The notes under the pieces were generated by a model, which saw only the letters and a list, made by a program, of their open reading frames with translations, did no database searches and was not told where the DNA came from. A DNA stretch of 64,000 nt from Epithemia pelagica (taxonomy: Eukaryota; Bacillariophyta; Bacillariophyceae; Surirellales; Surirellaceae): the NCBI GenBank assembly GCA_946965045.2, contig OX337235.1:186001-250000 (forward strand). Direction: 5' to 3'. Positions 10,901-18,222 of the stretch are shown here, in pieces. The translations under genes and the position numbers were made by a program. How positions within the stretch are numbered: position 1 is the first letter of the stretch; each line of letters begins with the position of its first letter.

Positions 10901-12806
10901 CAGCATGTTTCACTGCGTCCACAAACTTGGTATTGCCAAAAGGGGCATTATCCGCCAGATACGACTTGACGGTGACTCCATGGTCCTGTGCAAACCGTTC
11001 GAACTGAAGTTTGGCTTCGATGGTTTCACCAGTGTTTAGGGAGACTTGATGTACACAATGCATCAGTCCCGTAGCATGGTCGATAAAGAGTGTACCGCCA
11101 GTGTACTGGTCCTTCTTTGGTTCTTTGCCGCGTGTATGCGGAAGACGGCCAGTCAACGTCGAGTCATATTGGTCAAGACTGACGCAGTCACCGGGACGAA
11201 GATTATTTGACCGAGTGACCATAAAACGACCATCCTTGGTGTTAGTGTGCTGTGTGTTTGCACCGCGACGCCGCTGTTTTCCCAATTGACAGGCGGCACA
11301 TCGCAAACTGTTGACGGGACAACTTGACACGTGACGGTGTCGTGTCCGAAGGATTCGGCGTCGATCGGTTTTAGGATCTCGACACAAATCTTGGATCCAC
11401 TCAAAATTCGCATGGCCTAGCTTCCAGTGCCATGTCAACAGCTCTCTTTGAGCCTGTGTTACATTTTGATTCACTTCGTCCGCTACCGACATCAAACCAT
11501 GACAATCAAACTCTTTGGACAATGCCATGACATCTTCAAAGGCAAGTCCCATCTTGGTTTGGCGGCCAGACAGCATTAAGGGGAGATTGCTGTTGGGATG
11601 AAAGGGAAACTCTAGTTCGCTTCCATCATGAAGAGTCAACCTGGAACGGAAGGCATTAACCGACAATTCGCCTTTGGCTTGTTCTTGGAAGTAGGTTTGG
11701 GGGCTAAACAGGCGGATTTGCGCCTCTGGAACGTAATAGGCACGTGTTCGGATGGTTCGTACCACTCCAAACACGTCCTTCAGTGTCCAGGCAGCCATCC
11801 CTACTCCAACCACAGTCGTTGTACTCGACAATCCATTGAGCTCGGTTGTCTCGCAATCCTTGATTGGTCCATCGAAATCTTCCAGCCGAGGAGTCAAAGA
11901 CGTTGATGCTCCTGTATCAATCACTACAGGAAGGTCGGCATCATCGGCTGCATTGAGATAGACTGACATGCGTTGCTGCAGCAAAGGTGGCAGTGATCCT
12001 TGTTTGACTTGGGAAGGCACAGCACCAGTCAGCTTGGCAGCAGCAATCATTGCTTTCTGCATGCGTTTCTTTGGTGCATGACTTTTGGAGAAAGGTGACC
12101 CACTCAGTACCCGTATAGCGTGGAACTGGGCTAGAGGATCTGGACCTTTTCTTGGCCAAGGCTTGAAGATGGCATCTTCCAGCTCCTCCATCGTTCCAAA
12201 CCAACGAGAAAGTCGCTCTGATGTTCGATCTGGCGGCTCCTCTTGTTGTATTGTCCACGTTGTAGGGACATAGATTCCTTGGAAGTTAAACTCATAGCTA
12301 TCCGTTGCACTTCTTCGTGGTATGGTAGCTTTCTTGTGTTTCGGTTTCTTGCCTCGCCTTGCGCGTCGTCTTGGAAGGCGCGCTCTGGCTTTAGTAAAGG
12401 GAGTCCGTTGAATATCAATCGTACCAGCCCATGTAACCGTCGAATCCGTTACGACGTTAAAGGCCATACTCTGTGTGGTAAAGCGCCGTCGTACGTGATA
12501 AATCCGAGTCTTGCGACGTCGTCGTATCTGGTTGGGACCAAACATCGCACGCGAAAAAGGGTTGCGTCCACGTGCACCTCCCTCTCGCAAACAGATGGAG
12601 ACGAAAGACGCACAAGCGAACGGACAAAGGGGGCAATACTGTGACTCAAAGGACAAGGCCCAGTGCATCATGGAACGAAAACACAAAACGAGGATCACAG
12701 AAAAAGAAAACAACAACCAAACTGAGGTTACCCAGGTATCCCTCCTGGGAAGAGAGGTTTGAGGGAAAGGGTGGCCTGCATCGACACGAGGTCGACGGCC
12801 ACGCCA
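7914..12806 (-). CDS. pol: Copia pol polyprotein: protease, integrase, reverse transcriptase, RNase H
   Basis: The frame is continuous with gag and opens directly after the TGA at 12807-12809. No ATG lies near its start, so it should be made as a gag-pol fusion. Numbering from residue 1 at the TTG 12716: aspartic protease DTGAS near 267; gag-pre-integrase His/Cys region near 428-480 (HWKLGH, CAACQLGK); integrase core with D515, D589 (ADNAPF) and E624 (NGVAERG); a Pro/Glu-rich linker with repeated PEGA units near 848-866; reverse transcriptase near 1095-1290 with YVDD at 1267-1270; RNase H near 1430-1590 with a DADFAG start and MEAEY. The stop lies 67 bases before the 3' LTR. All catalytic residues named are intact. 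Arginine-rich residues 60-125 are probably the gag-pol spacer. Confidence 0.97.
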   Translation of the reverse strand, partial: WRGRRPRVDAGHPFPQTSLPRRDTWVTSVWLLFSFSVILVLCFRSMMHWALSFESQYCPLCPFACASFVSICLREGGARGRNPFSRAMFGPNQIRRRRKTRIYHVRRRFTTQSMAFNVVTDSTVTWAGTIDIQRTPFTKARARLPRRRARRGKKPKHKKATIPRRSATDSYEFNFQGIYVPTTWTIQQEEPPDRTSERLSRWFGTMEELEDAIFKPWPRKGPDPLAQFHAIRVLSGSPFSKSHAPKKRMQKAMIAAAKLTGAVPSQVKQGSLPPLLQQRMSVYLNAADDADLPVVIDTGASTSLTPRLEDFDGPIKDCETTELNGLSSTTTVVGVGMAAWTLKDVFGVVRTIRTRAYYVPEAQIRLFSPQTYFQEQAKGELSVNAFRSRLTLHDGSELEFPFHPNSNLPLMLSGRQTKMGLAFEDVMALSKEFDCHGLMSVADEVNQNVTQAQRELLTWHWKLGHANFEWIQDLCRDPKTDRRRILRTRHRHVSSCPVNSLRCAACQLGKQRRRGANTQHTNTKDGRFMVTRSNNLRPGDCVSLDQYDSTLTGRLPHTRGKEPKKDQYTGGTLFIDHATGLMHCVHQVSLNTGETIEAKLQFERFAQDHGVTVKSYLADNAPFGNTKFVDAVKHAGQSLSFSGVGAHHQNGVAERGVRTVTSWARTMMLHAVLHWPEHAHDLSLWPFALNHAVWMWNNLPKRGSFMAPLELFSGTVFPTLDHLHRSHVWGCPVYVLDPKIQDGKKLPKWSPRARRGQYLGVSPDHSSTVGLILNIATGYVSPQYHVVYDDLFSSVPNAETGGVLQQDMFTGSFWDQLVACGLERIDDGDFEDEQPQPPPLHQDWLTPDEIDALRHQQNDMARINPLPMPPILPPRAPAPEGAAAPEGALVPLAPEGEDNGDGEINDGEPLFPPLDLDVEPNPPAAPPDDDPQDLIPPLVMDGVWDGPNNSTIDSGDEVVIFENEEQDVEDPVRAQEKMRRAQHLEQPDEMHFGRGKRARKPNPKYAAYSRERWKEHALFGHDDYARLKVKRDCLNDSFLARLDWTSTIRDLKSSQSTLMSRILAMNTNPKTGTVEAMHPMFLITKADAADNPRWNEAMSGPDAAGFMEACKKEIDTLFRLMKAWIVVDREPWMNVIPSTWAFKRKRFPDGTVKKLKARFCARGDYQVEGIDFFDTFAPVVNWTTVRLMLILSIILNLATVQVDYTAAFLHAPIDRDPKWDSMTRQERERSGVYVEMPRGFGQDGKVLKLKRSLYGLKQAPRNFFQHFKGQLERVGFVAQDSVDPCLFISDKVIAVVYVDDTLFYSPKREYIDEVLNRLKTEEHAELDVEDSVAGFLGVHIERDETQGTIKLVQKGLIKRILEALQVGDLDRSCTPALSKPLIEDKNGDPPQGRYNYASVIGMLQYLQAHSRPDITYAVSQCARFAFSPKRSHEQAVEKIGQYLKHTQDQGLILKPATSLDIDCFVDADFAGLWPYEEKLDSTCVKSRTGFVICLANCPMVWTSKLQTSIALSTMEAEYNALSESLKSVLPLQELLTHVAEGVGLSKEYTTTFKTTIWEDNMGALTLANLEPGRITPRSKYYAVKIHWFRQHISDRLRVVKVDTTQQRADILTKGLTQTTFEHIRKLLCGW

Positions 12807-12809
12807 TCA
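12773..12809 (-). promoter_or_regulatory. Candidate stop-codon readthrough site between gag and pol
   Basis: Gag ends with TGA at 12807-12809. The same frame stays open without another stop into pol. Six bases after the TGA, the RNA can fold GGCC-GUCGAC, loop CUCGU, GUCGAU, bulge GCA, GGCC (12800-12773): about ten base pairs. A single stop, a short spacer and a downstream stem-loop is the arrangement known from retroviral readthrough (murine leukaemia virus type). The role here is inferred. Confidence 0.6.
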
Positions 12810-14399
12810 AGATAAGTTCTGCACCTGGGTCATTAAAGACTCAAGGGTGCGCTCAAGAACGCGACGAGACTGAGCGTGGGTCGTCGCAGCAGAGCCAGTG
12901 GCAGCAACATTGGCAGTGGCACCAGCAAACCGCACTGGGGAGGTCGAGGTCGAAGAGTCGGTTGCTGGAGCGGCGTGATCGTTGGCAACATTGCCTTGAG
13001 GCTTGTTCCAACGTTTGGTAGTGGCATCCCAGTGCATGGTTTTGCCATCAATGATGCGCTTGCCATTCTCGTCGGACGAAGGAGGGCGCCACTTGTTAGA
13101 GCTACGGTTACGATCGCCATTGCCGTTGCCAGCGCTGGCCTTCTTCTTGGCCTGATATTTTTGACGATTGGCCTCAATGAGGGCTTCGTTCTTTGGTTTG
13201 GGGCAGTCCTTGATGGTATGTTCCCCACCACAGTTCCAACAGACGGGCTTCCATTTCCGAGAACTGCCGGAATCAGCCGTGAGGCCACCAGCCGTGAATG
13301 TAGAGGGGCTTCCCCGTGTCTTGCTCCCCGTCCAATCGTTGGAGCGACAAAGGGAGAGATATTCTTGCTCGGCTAGATCCAACAAGGCTTCAACAGAGGG
13401 GATCTGGAACTGTGCTTGGGTAGATGGCGTAGAGCGAGTCAAGGCGCCAGCAATGCGTGCTTGGCTCTCAATTAGCTCAAACACTTTATTAAACTGATCC
13501 ACGGAACTAGTCTGTAAGACCTTTAGAACCGTTTTAGAGAAATCATCGGGAACATTCGAAATTGCCTCCAATCGTTCGTGAGCACCGAGGATGAGGCTTA
13601 CGATCTTAGAAACATTCTCCCCACGGACTTTAGAAATCTTAAGATTTTCAACTGTGTCTACAAGATTCTTCGTTGCTTGTTCGGTGTGGGTCACGAGAAG
13701 CTTCATCATGATCACAAAAAGTAAAGGACCACCTTGCTGTTCGGTCTTGTAACGTTTGTACCGTTCATAGACCTTGGTCCAAAGGGAATTCTTCATGCTG
13801 GCCTCAAGTTGCTTCGCGGTTAACATTAAGTTTTCACGATACCAAGACTTACTCGGCCATGTGGAATACCACTCGTTACTGGCAGCGACTTCTTCTTCTG
13901 AGAGATCTGCATAGAACAGATATAAATCCTTGGGTGTCGTATTCGTCTTGAGGTTCGGTCCTGTTCCATCAGGTACAACAATAGTAAACACATCATGCAT
14001 GTCGTACGTAATATGTTGGCTCTTCAGACGAGACACCAAAAGATTCAAATTGTAACACTCCTCCAGCTGTTTCACGTCTGTGATGTTAGCTGATAGGAGA
14101 TCAAACTTGGCAGGGGTTGAAGTAGCAGCCTTCGAGAAGAGTTCCTGGCGCTTCTCTGCACCCATCCCTTCTCGGTCTTCTTTCTTGAACAGGGCTGTCT
14201 CCACATCTTCAGACCGTGTGGCACTTGTGTTCACTTCAACCTCTTCTCCGTTAATAATTACTTTATTACTCATTGTTTCGATACTACTTAAACTTGAGTC
14301 TTCAGAGGACGACCAACCTGGTATTCTCGTGGAACCGGAATCCAAGCTTGAGTCTTCAGCAGCTGCTCCTACTCTGAGAAAGTCAGCTATCCTTTCCAT
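12807..14399 (-). CDS. gag: Copia gag (capsid/nucleocapsid)
   Basis: 530 residues from ATG 14399, which lies about 207 bases after the 5' LTR. The middle is helical and resembles the copia UBN2-type capsid region (LEASMKNSLWTKVYERY). A zinc knuckle of form C-x2-C-x3-H-x4-C sits at about 387-399 (CWNCGGEH, KDC); the common spacing is x4 between the second Cys and His, so this one is one residue short. The tail after the knuckle is basic, then Asn/Thr/Ala-rich. The product would assemble the virus-like particle and bind element RNA. The ORF is intact. The stop is the TGA discussed under the readthrough site. Confidence 0.92.
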   Translation of the reverse strand: MERIADFLRVGAAAEDSSLDSGSTRIPGWSSSEDSSLSSIETMSNKVIINGEEVEVNTSATRSEDVETALFKKEDREGMGAEKRQELFSKAATSTPAKFDLLSANITDVKQLEECYNLNLLVSRLKSQHITYDMHDVFTIVVPDGTGPNLKTNTTPKDLYLFYADLSEEEVAASNEWYSTWPSKSWYRENLMLTAKQLEASMKNSLWTKVYERYKRYKTEQQGGPLLFVIMMKLLVTHTEQATKNLVDTVENLKISKVRGENVSKIVSLILGAHERLEAISNVPDDFSKTVLKVLQTSSVDQFNKVFELIESQARIAGALTRSTPSTQAQFQIPSVEALLDLAEQEYLSLCRSNDWTGSKTRGSPSTFTAGGLTADSGSSRKWKPVCWNCGGEHTIKDCPKPKNEALIEANRQKYQAKKKASAGNGNGDRNRSSNKWRPPSSDENGKRIIDGKTMHWDATTKRWNKPQGNVANDHAAPATDSSTSTSPVRFAGATANVAATGSAATTHAQSRRVLERTLESLMTQVQNLS

Positions 14400-14583
14400 T
14401 CACTGGAAAATCGCAACGAAACCACCTGGTTCTTGCTTCTTCGACGCACCACCGTTCTTTAAACGGGCTATCGAAACTGGTAGGTCTTGGGGAGTTCAAC
14501 GGCCGCTTGTACGGATTTCCTCAACGTCAAACGCTTGAACTGGTCCACCAAATCGTTATGGTCTTTTCGCAACAGGCTTCAAT

Positions 14584-14606
14584 GCGTGATGCTTGGGCTC
14601 ATAACC
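14584..14606 (-). other. Primer binding site resembling an internal methionine-tRNA segment
   Basis: Directly inside the 5' LTR the + strand reads GCTTGGGCTCATAACC up to 14606. GGGCTCATAACC is the anticodon arm of eukaryotic initiator tRNA-Met (CAT anticodon), not a tRNA 3' end. Drosophila copia is known to prime from such an internal half-tRNA. The assignment rests on recall of the conserved arm sequence. Confidence 0.65.
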
Positions 14607-14775
14607 TGAAAAGGGTATGTATTCGTAAAATTATGATAGAAGATTACCTAGTTCGTACGTTCCTAAAAGATATGCAAGTAGTGCGTCATCCAGAGTGTGA
14701 GGCTGGTTGGGCAAGGTGACGTCGACCCTATACGTCAGCCCTATGGCTAGTCTCCATTAGGTCGCGCCCTTTTCA
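14607..14775 (-). repeat. 5' LTR of the copia element
   Basis: 169 bp, no difference found from 7678-7846. It should contain the element's promoter and RNA start, but no motif was assigned. CCTGA follows at 14776-14780. Confidence 0.95.
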
Positions 14776-14902
14776 CCTGAGTCCCACCAACTGCCGCACC
14801 ACCTAGCGAGAATATCTTTTTCTTGTCTTTTGCCCCACCCCACACGTGCCAAAATCTTTGTCGCAGATTTTGCTCCTTGCATACCGTATCTTGGACGATA
14901 AC

Positions 14903-15160
14903 CTTCCAGCACGTGAATTCCTGTCGATTGTTGACAATGATGCATCGCTCCGTCAGCCCAAAAAGACCCTCTCAACGGCTACGCTACACAAATCATGGCT
15001 CTGTCCGTGCCAATTAGTAGCGAACCTCCCTGCGTGTAAATTCTTGTCGATTGTCGACAATGATACATCGCTCCGTCAGCCTCTTCCTGGTACCCTCTCA
15101 ACGGTAAAGCTGCGATTGTCAACCATGAACCATCGCTCTGTTTGAGCTTTCCACGATGCA
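14903..15160 (+). repeat. Two promoter repeats upstream of the secreted-protein gene
   Basis: The module seen at 1625 and 1772 recurs at 14903 (CTTCCAGCACGTGAATTCC) and 15026 (CTCCCTGCGTGTAAATTC), each followed by a TTGT/GTCGACAATGAT core and ATCGCTCCGTCAGCC. The spacing here is about 123 bp rather than 147. Confidence 0.6.
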
Positions 15161-15211
15161 ATCATGAGGAAATCAACCCTTTGGAACGAACTTCTCCCCC
15201 CTCCACAAGGC

Positions 15212-15219
15212 TCATAAAT
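15212..15219 (+). promoter_or_regulatory. TATA-like box CATAAATT
   Basis: The box lies 81 bases before ATG 15293. The identical context AAGGCTCATAAATTTGCCT occurs at the same distance before the paralogous pseudogene (1986-1993). Conservation in both copies supports a core promoter element. Confidence 0.45.
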
Positions 15220-15292
15220 TTGCCTGGACGAGTTCAGCAAACCTCCTCTTTCAAGAGTCACAACGATCGCCATCACCATTTCCCTCATCAAC

Positions 15293-15982
15293 ATGTTGAA
15301 CAATTTCCTTACCGTTTTGTCCGTGATTCTAGCTCTCACCATAATGTGGATGCCTACGACAGCTGCTCAACGTGGATACCGCGGCACGGTCCACAAGAAT
15401 CTGTCGCCTGAACACACCAAGCCTCGTCGTGTCAAGAAGAATGACGACGATGGAGATGATTTTGATGTCGTTCTTACAGTAACAGTTGCCAGTGGTGTAT
15501 CGGGTGCTGAATCCAACGCAGAAAGGCTTGGTGTGATCTTACGCAATCCAGAACAAGAATACTATGGTGCACTTGTCAACGGTGAGGACGGTTCTTTCGC
15601 ACAGGGTGCTAACGCCACGGTTACGCTCAGGGATGTTCCGTTTTCCGACATTAACTCTCTTCAACTCTATACCGTTTCGGACGATGAGATCAATCTTGTG
15701 GGCGGCACTAATGAAATCGTTGGGGTCTTGGGCCCTGTTTCTCTCAAGTTTTCTGCCTTGGGCTACGATGGAGTCGGTCTTTGGCTCGAGAATCCTATCC
15801 AAGAGTTTGTCAATGATGCTGGTCCCTTCTCCAGTTGCTGGAGGTCTGTGTCAGCGACCCCCCAAAAATTTGCAATCTCCCGTGGGAATAAGCTGGTCTG
15901 TATGATTTCGTATCATTCCAGCAACAAACCATTTTCATGTTTCACTCAATACAATGACGATTCCGTAATATACAAAAAGTGA
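15293..15982 (+). CDS. Small secreted protein of unknown family, possibly with a frameshifted C-terminus
   Basis: 229 residues. A signal peptide covers about 1-25 (hydrophobic VLSVILALTIMWM, then TTAA). The mature part starts QRGYRG, passes a basic/acidic hinge (RRVKKNDDDGDD), then a probable beta-rich domain (about 57-190) with repeated GV.L and VSLKFSALGYDGVGLWLEN. The paralogue ends CWEVCVDEPAKFCNLP. Here the same DNA lacks one G after TGCTGG (about 15841), so the frame reads CWRSVSATPQKF and continues 30 residues further to 15982. In the alternative frame the paralogous Cys pattern and a nearby stop are retained. Either this gene has a new tail or it is freshly inactivated. No known domain is recognised. 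Confidence 0.7.
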   Translation: MLNNFLTVLSVILALTIMWMPTTAAQRGYRGTVHKNLSPEHTKPRRVKKNDDDGDDFDVVLTVTVASGVSGAESNAERLGVILRNPEQEYYGALVNGEDGSFAQGANATVTLRDVPFSDINSLQLYTVSDDEINLVGGTNEIVGVLGPVSLKFSALGYDGVGLWLENPIQEFVNDAGPFSSCWRSVSATPQKFAISRGNKLVCMISYHSSNKPFSCFTQYNDDSVIYKK

Positions 15983-18222
15983 TGCTTCAGTGACCAGAAC
16001 TACTAATGATTTTATGATTGATGAGCTGTGTGTTTTCTAGGCTTGTTGTCTTCTCCTGGCCATAGTGAATGCGGAACGTGCTTGTGACAATGCGTGATGA
16101 AGAGAATGGAACCGCCAAGTTGCAAGTCCAGCCCCTCTAGATGACTTAGCAAGGTACACTCCTGTGGAATCCTTCTTCGACGGAGGTGGTCCGTTCTCCA
16201 TTGATTGGGAGGGCTTCCCAAAGCCGTCCTGCAAAATGTTGCTCGAATCCATCGTAAGGCTAGTTAGCTGGAATAGTACTCTTGAAACATCAGCACCGAT
16301 CACAAACGGTAGAAAGTGGAAAGATCTAAACCCAAACGCACCCCAGATTCTTGGCAGTAGTACGATCATGCAACTATCAATCTACAAGTACATGCAAGCA
16401 AAGAGATTCGTCAACCGTCTCAAAAGAGAATGACTGGGACTGGAAAAAGTCTTCTACTAGCCGCCGAGTTTAGAGAGACTATTGGGCAGGCGAGTCCCTT
16501 CCTTGAACAAAATGTCTCTCTGCTAAGTAGAAGAAGTAGGATTCCTGTCTGTATTCGGCATTTGGCATCTTCGTTGGGTAGCAAAAACTATTGGGTGCAG
16601 AGAGTGGACCCTGGCTCGGATCTTCTCGGATCCCGTGAGGAGAATCGGTCGCGCTTCAATCGGTTTCCAGTCCCAGGACCACACTTTGTGCTATCAGGTG
16701 CTATCTACACTCCAAAAATCTTCCCATAGACAAAGAAGTGATGTACTCCCACCTCCCACGCCTATTGAAGTATGGACGAAAGGTGAATGATTGTTGAGAA
16801 AAGAGTATCCTCCTGTGCACCATGATTTTACATTATTTTACGCAACGATCGATTGTCTGGAGTCTAGGTAGTAGTAGGTAGGTAGGTAGGTACTGATAAG
16901 CTGGACCTACTCGTGGCTCATCATACCGAGACTCACTACTTGGACTTGAACCACCTGCCCGTGGCCTTGGCCATGACAAAATGCCATGGCCATTCAACCT
17001 AGAAACCAGTGAGAGATATCGTTTGGTGTGTTGCATGGAAGCGCGAATTAGAGACAGCGGCAGCTCTCCCATTTTTGGCCCGGCCGATGCCTACATGCAT
17101 TATGCATGACCTTTTTTGGAGCCGTTTGAAAGATTTGTCGAGAGAGGAGCACCACATTTTACTTTTTCAAATGGCACATGGCACATGGCACATGGATGGT
17201 GCGAGTCCGTTGCGATTGGCAGTGGTTCCACGACTTCCTCCCCGTGTCCAACCGTTAGCCGATCGCATGCCAAACACATAGAGATCCTTGAAGACAGATC
17301 GTTTGAGTTCACTTCGAGGATCTATAATTCGGTGGGAGTCGTATGCACGAGGATAGGCCGCCGCGGGAGTCTTCCCTCCAAAGACCAAAAACTTTCCACG
17401 TGGAATCTTTTGGTGAGTCCTCGACCGCGATTGGATGTCGCGCCCAAACTTGCGCGCGCCCGTCAATCATGAAGGCATCGGATTTTAAGAGCCATAACGC
17501 TTCTCCAACCGATGCAATAGCCAATCAGGATCGCCAGTCGTCACATCCAACGCCACATAATGAGTGTTCCACAACGCATGGCCAATGGCCACCCGCGACT
17601 ACGTGTACGAGCAAGGAGAAAAGAAGGGAAGGAAGGCATCCGCCCTTATTATTACTTGTGTCTTTGGCAGCTTTCTGTTGATTTGGCGGAGAACCATACT
17701 TAGACATTACTCAAAGAACACATTGACGCAGCCCACCCTCTGCAATCGTTTAAGTTGTCGCATTGTTTCAAAGCGGGGTACATCCATGCTCGTTTCTGGT
17801 GTGGCGTCTCTTGTCTTGGATCGGACAGACACTGCCATTCTCACATTTCCCTCCTTTTGATTTGAACGGGGGTGTGTGATACACACGACGACGAGATTGA
17901 GATCCAATTACTCTTTCTCTCCTAAATCATCGTATTCTGGATCGTTCCTGAGTCCTGACGAGGAAGCAACAAGCAACCCCCCAAACGCACAAGGCGACCC
18001 AGAAAACGAGACGATTGCTCTTGATTTGAACGGGTGTGAGTGTGTCATACGCACGACGAGATTGCGATCCAATTACGCTTTGCTCTCCTAAAGCATCTTT
18101 GATTCTGGATTGTTCCTGACGAGGAAGCAACCCCCCAAAACACACAAGGCTACCCAGAAAACGAGACTATCTCTAGTAGAGTTTGCTTGCCTGCTTGCTC
18201 CATTCAGTCCAGCAGCAGCATA
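15983..18222. other. 2.2-kb non-coding spacer with short tandem repeats
   Basis: It holds a GTAG-type microsatellite at about 16866-16891, a (TGGCACA)-type run at 17172-17196, and a larger tandem duplication at 17857-18168. Short open frames on both strands overlap each other and have no recognisable domain. I support no gene here. Confidence 0.5.
17857..18168. repeat. Tandem duplication of ~160 bp just upstream of the 1,745-aa gene
   Basis: Both copies start TTGATTTGAACGGG (17857 and 18021). Both contain CACGACGAGATTG, GATCCAATTAC, TCTCCTAAA, GACGAGGAAGCAA and ACCCAGAAAACGAGAC. The second copy ends at 18168, only about 55 bases before the ATG at 18223, so this probably is duplicated promoter or 5' UTR. 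Confidence 0.8.

Larger units (their letters stand above)
7678..14775 (-). mobile_element. Complete Ty1/copia LTR retrotransposon, 7,098 bp
   Basis: The element reads right to left. Order: 5' LTR 14607-14775, primer site, gag 14399-12807, a TGA, pol to 7914, purine tract, 3' LTR 7678-7846. The LTRs are each 169 bp, appear identical base for base, and begin TGAAAAGGG and end CCCTTTTCA, a perfect terminal inversion. A 5-bp target duplication is present. Gag and pol are full length apart from the single TGA between them. The domain order protease-integrase-reverse transcriptase-RNase H is diagnostic of copia. Matching LTRs and open frames mean a recent, probably still competent, insertion. It landed about 500 bp upstream of the secreted-protein gene at 15293 and inside the duplicated unit. 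Confidence 0.97.

Noticed and set aside
12807-12809. TGA read as selenocysteine
   Set aside because: No reason for Sec between gag and pol and no selenocysteine-insertion structure recognised; ordinary readthrough is simpler.
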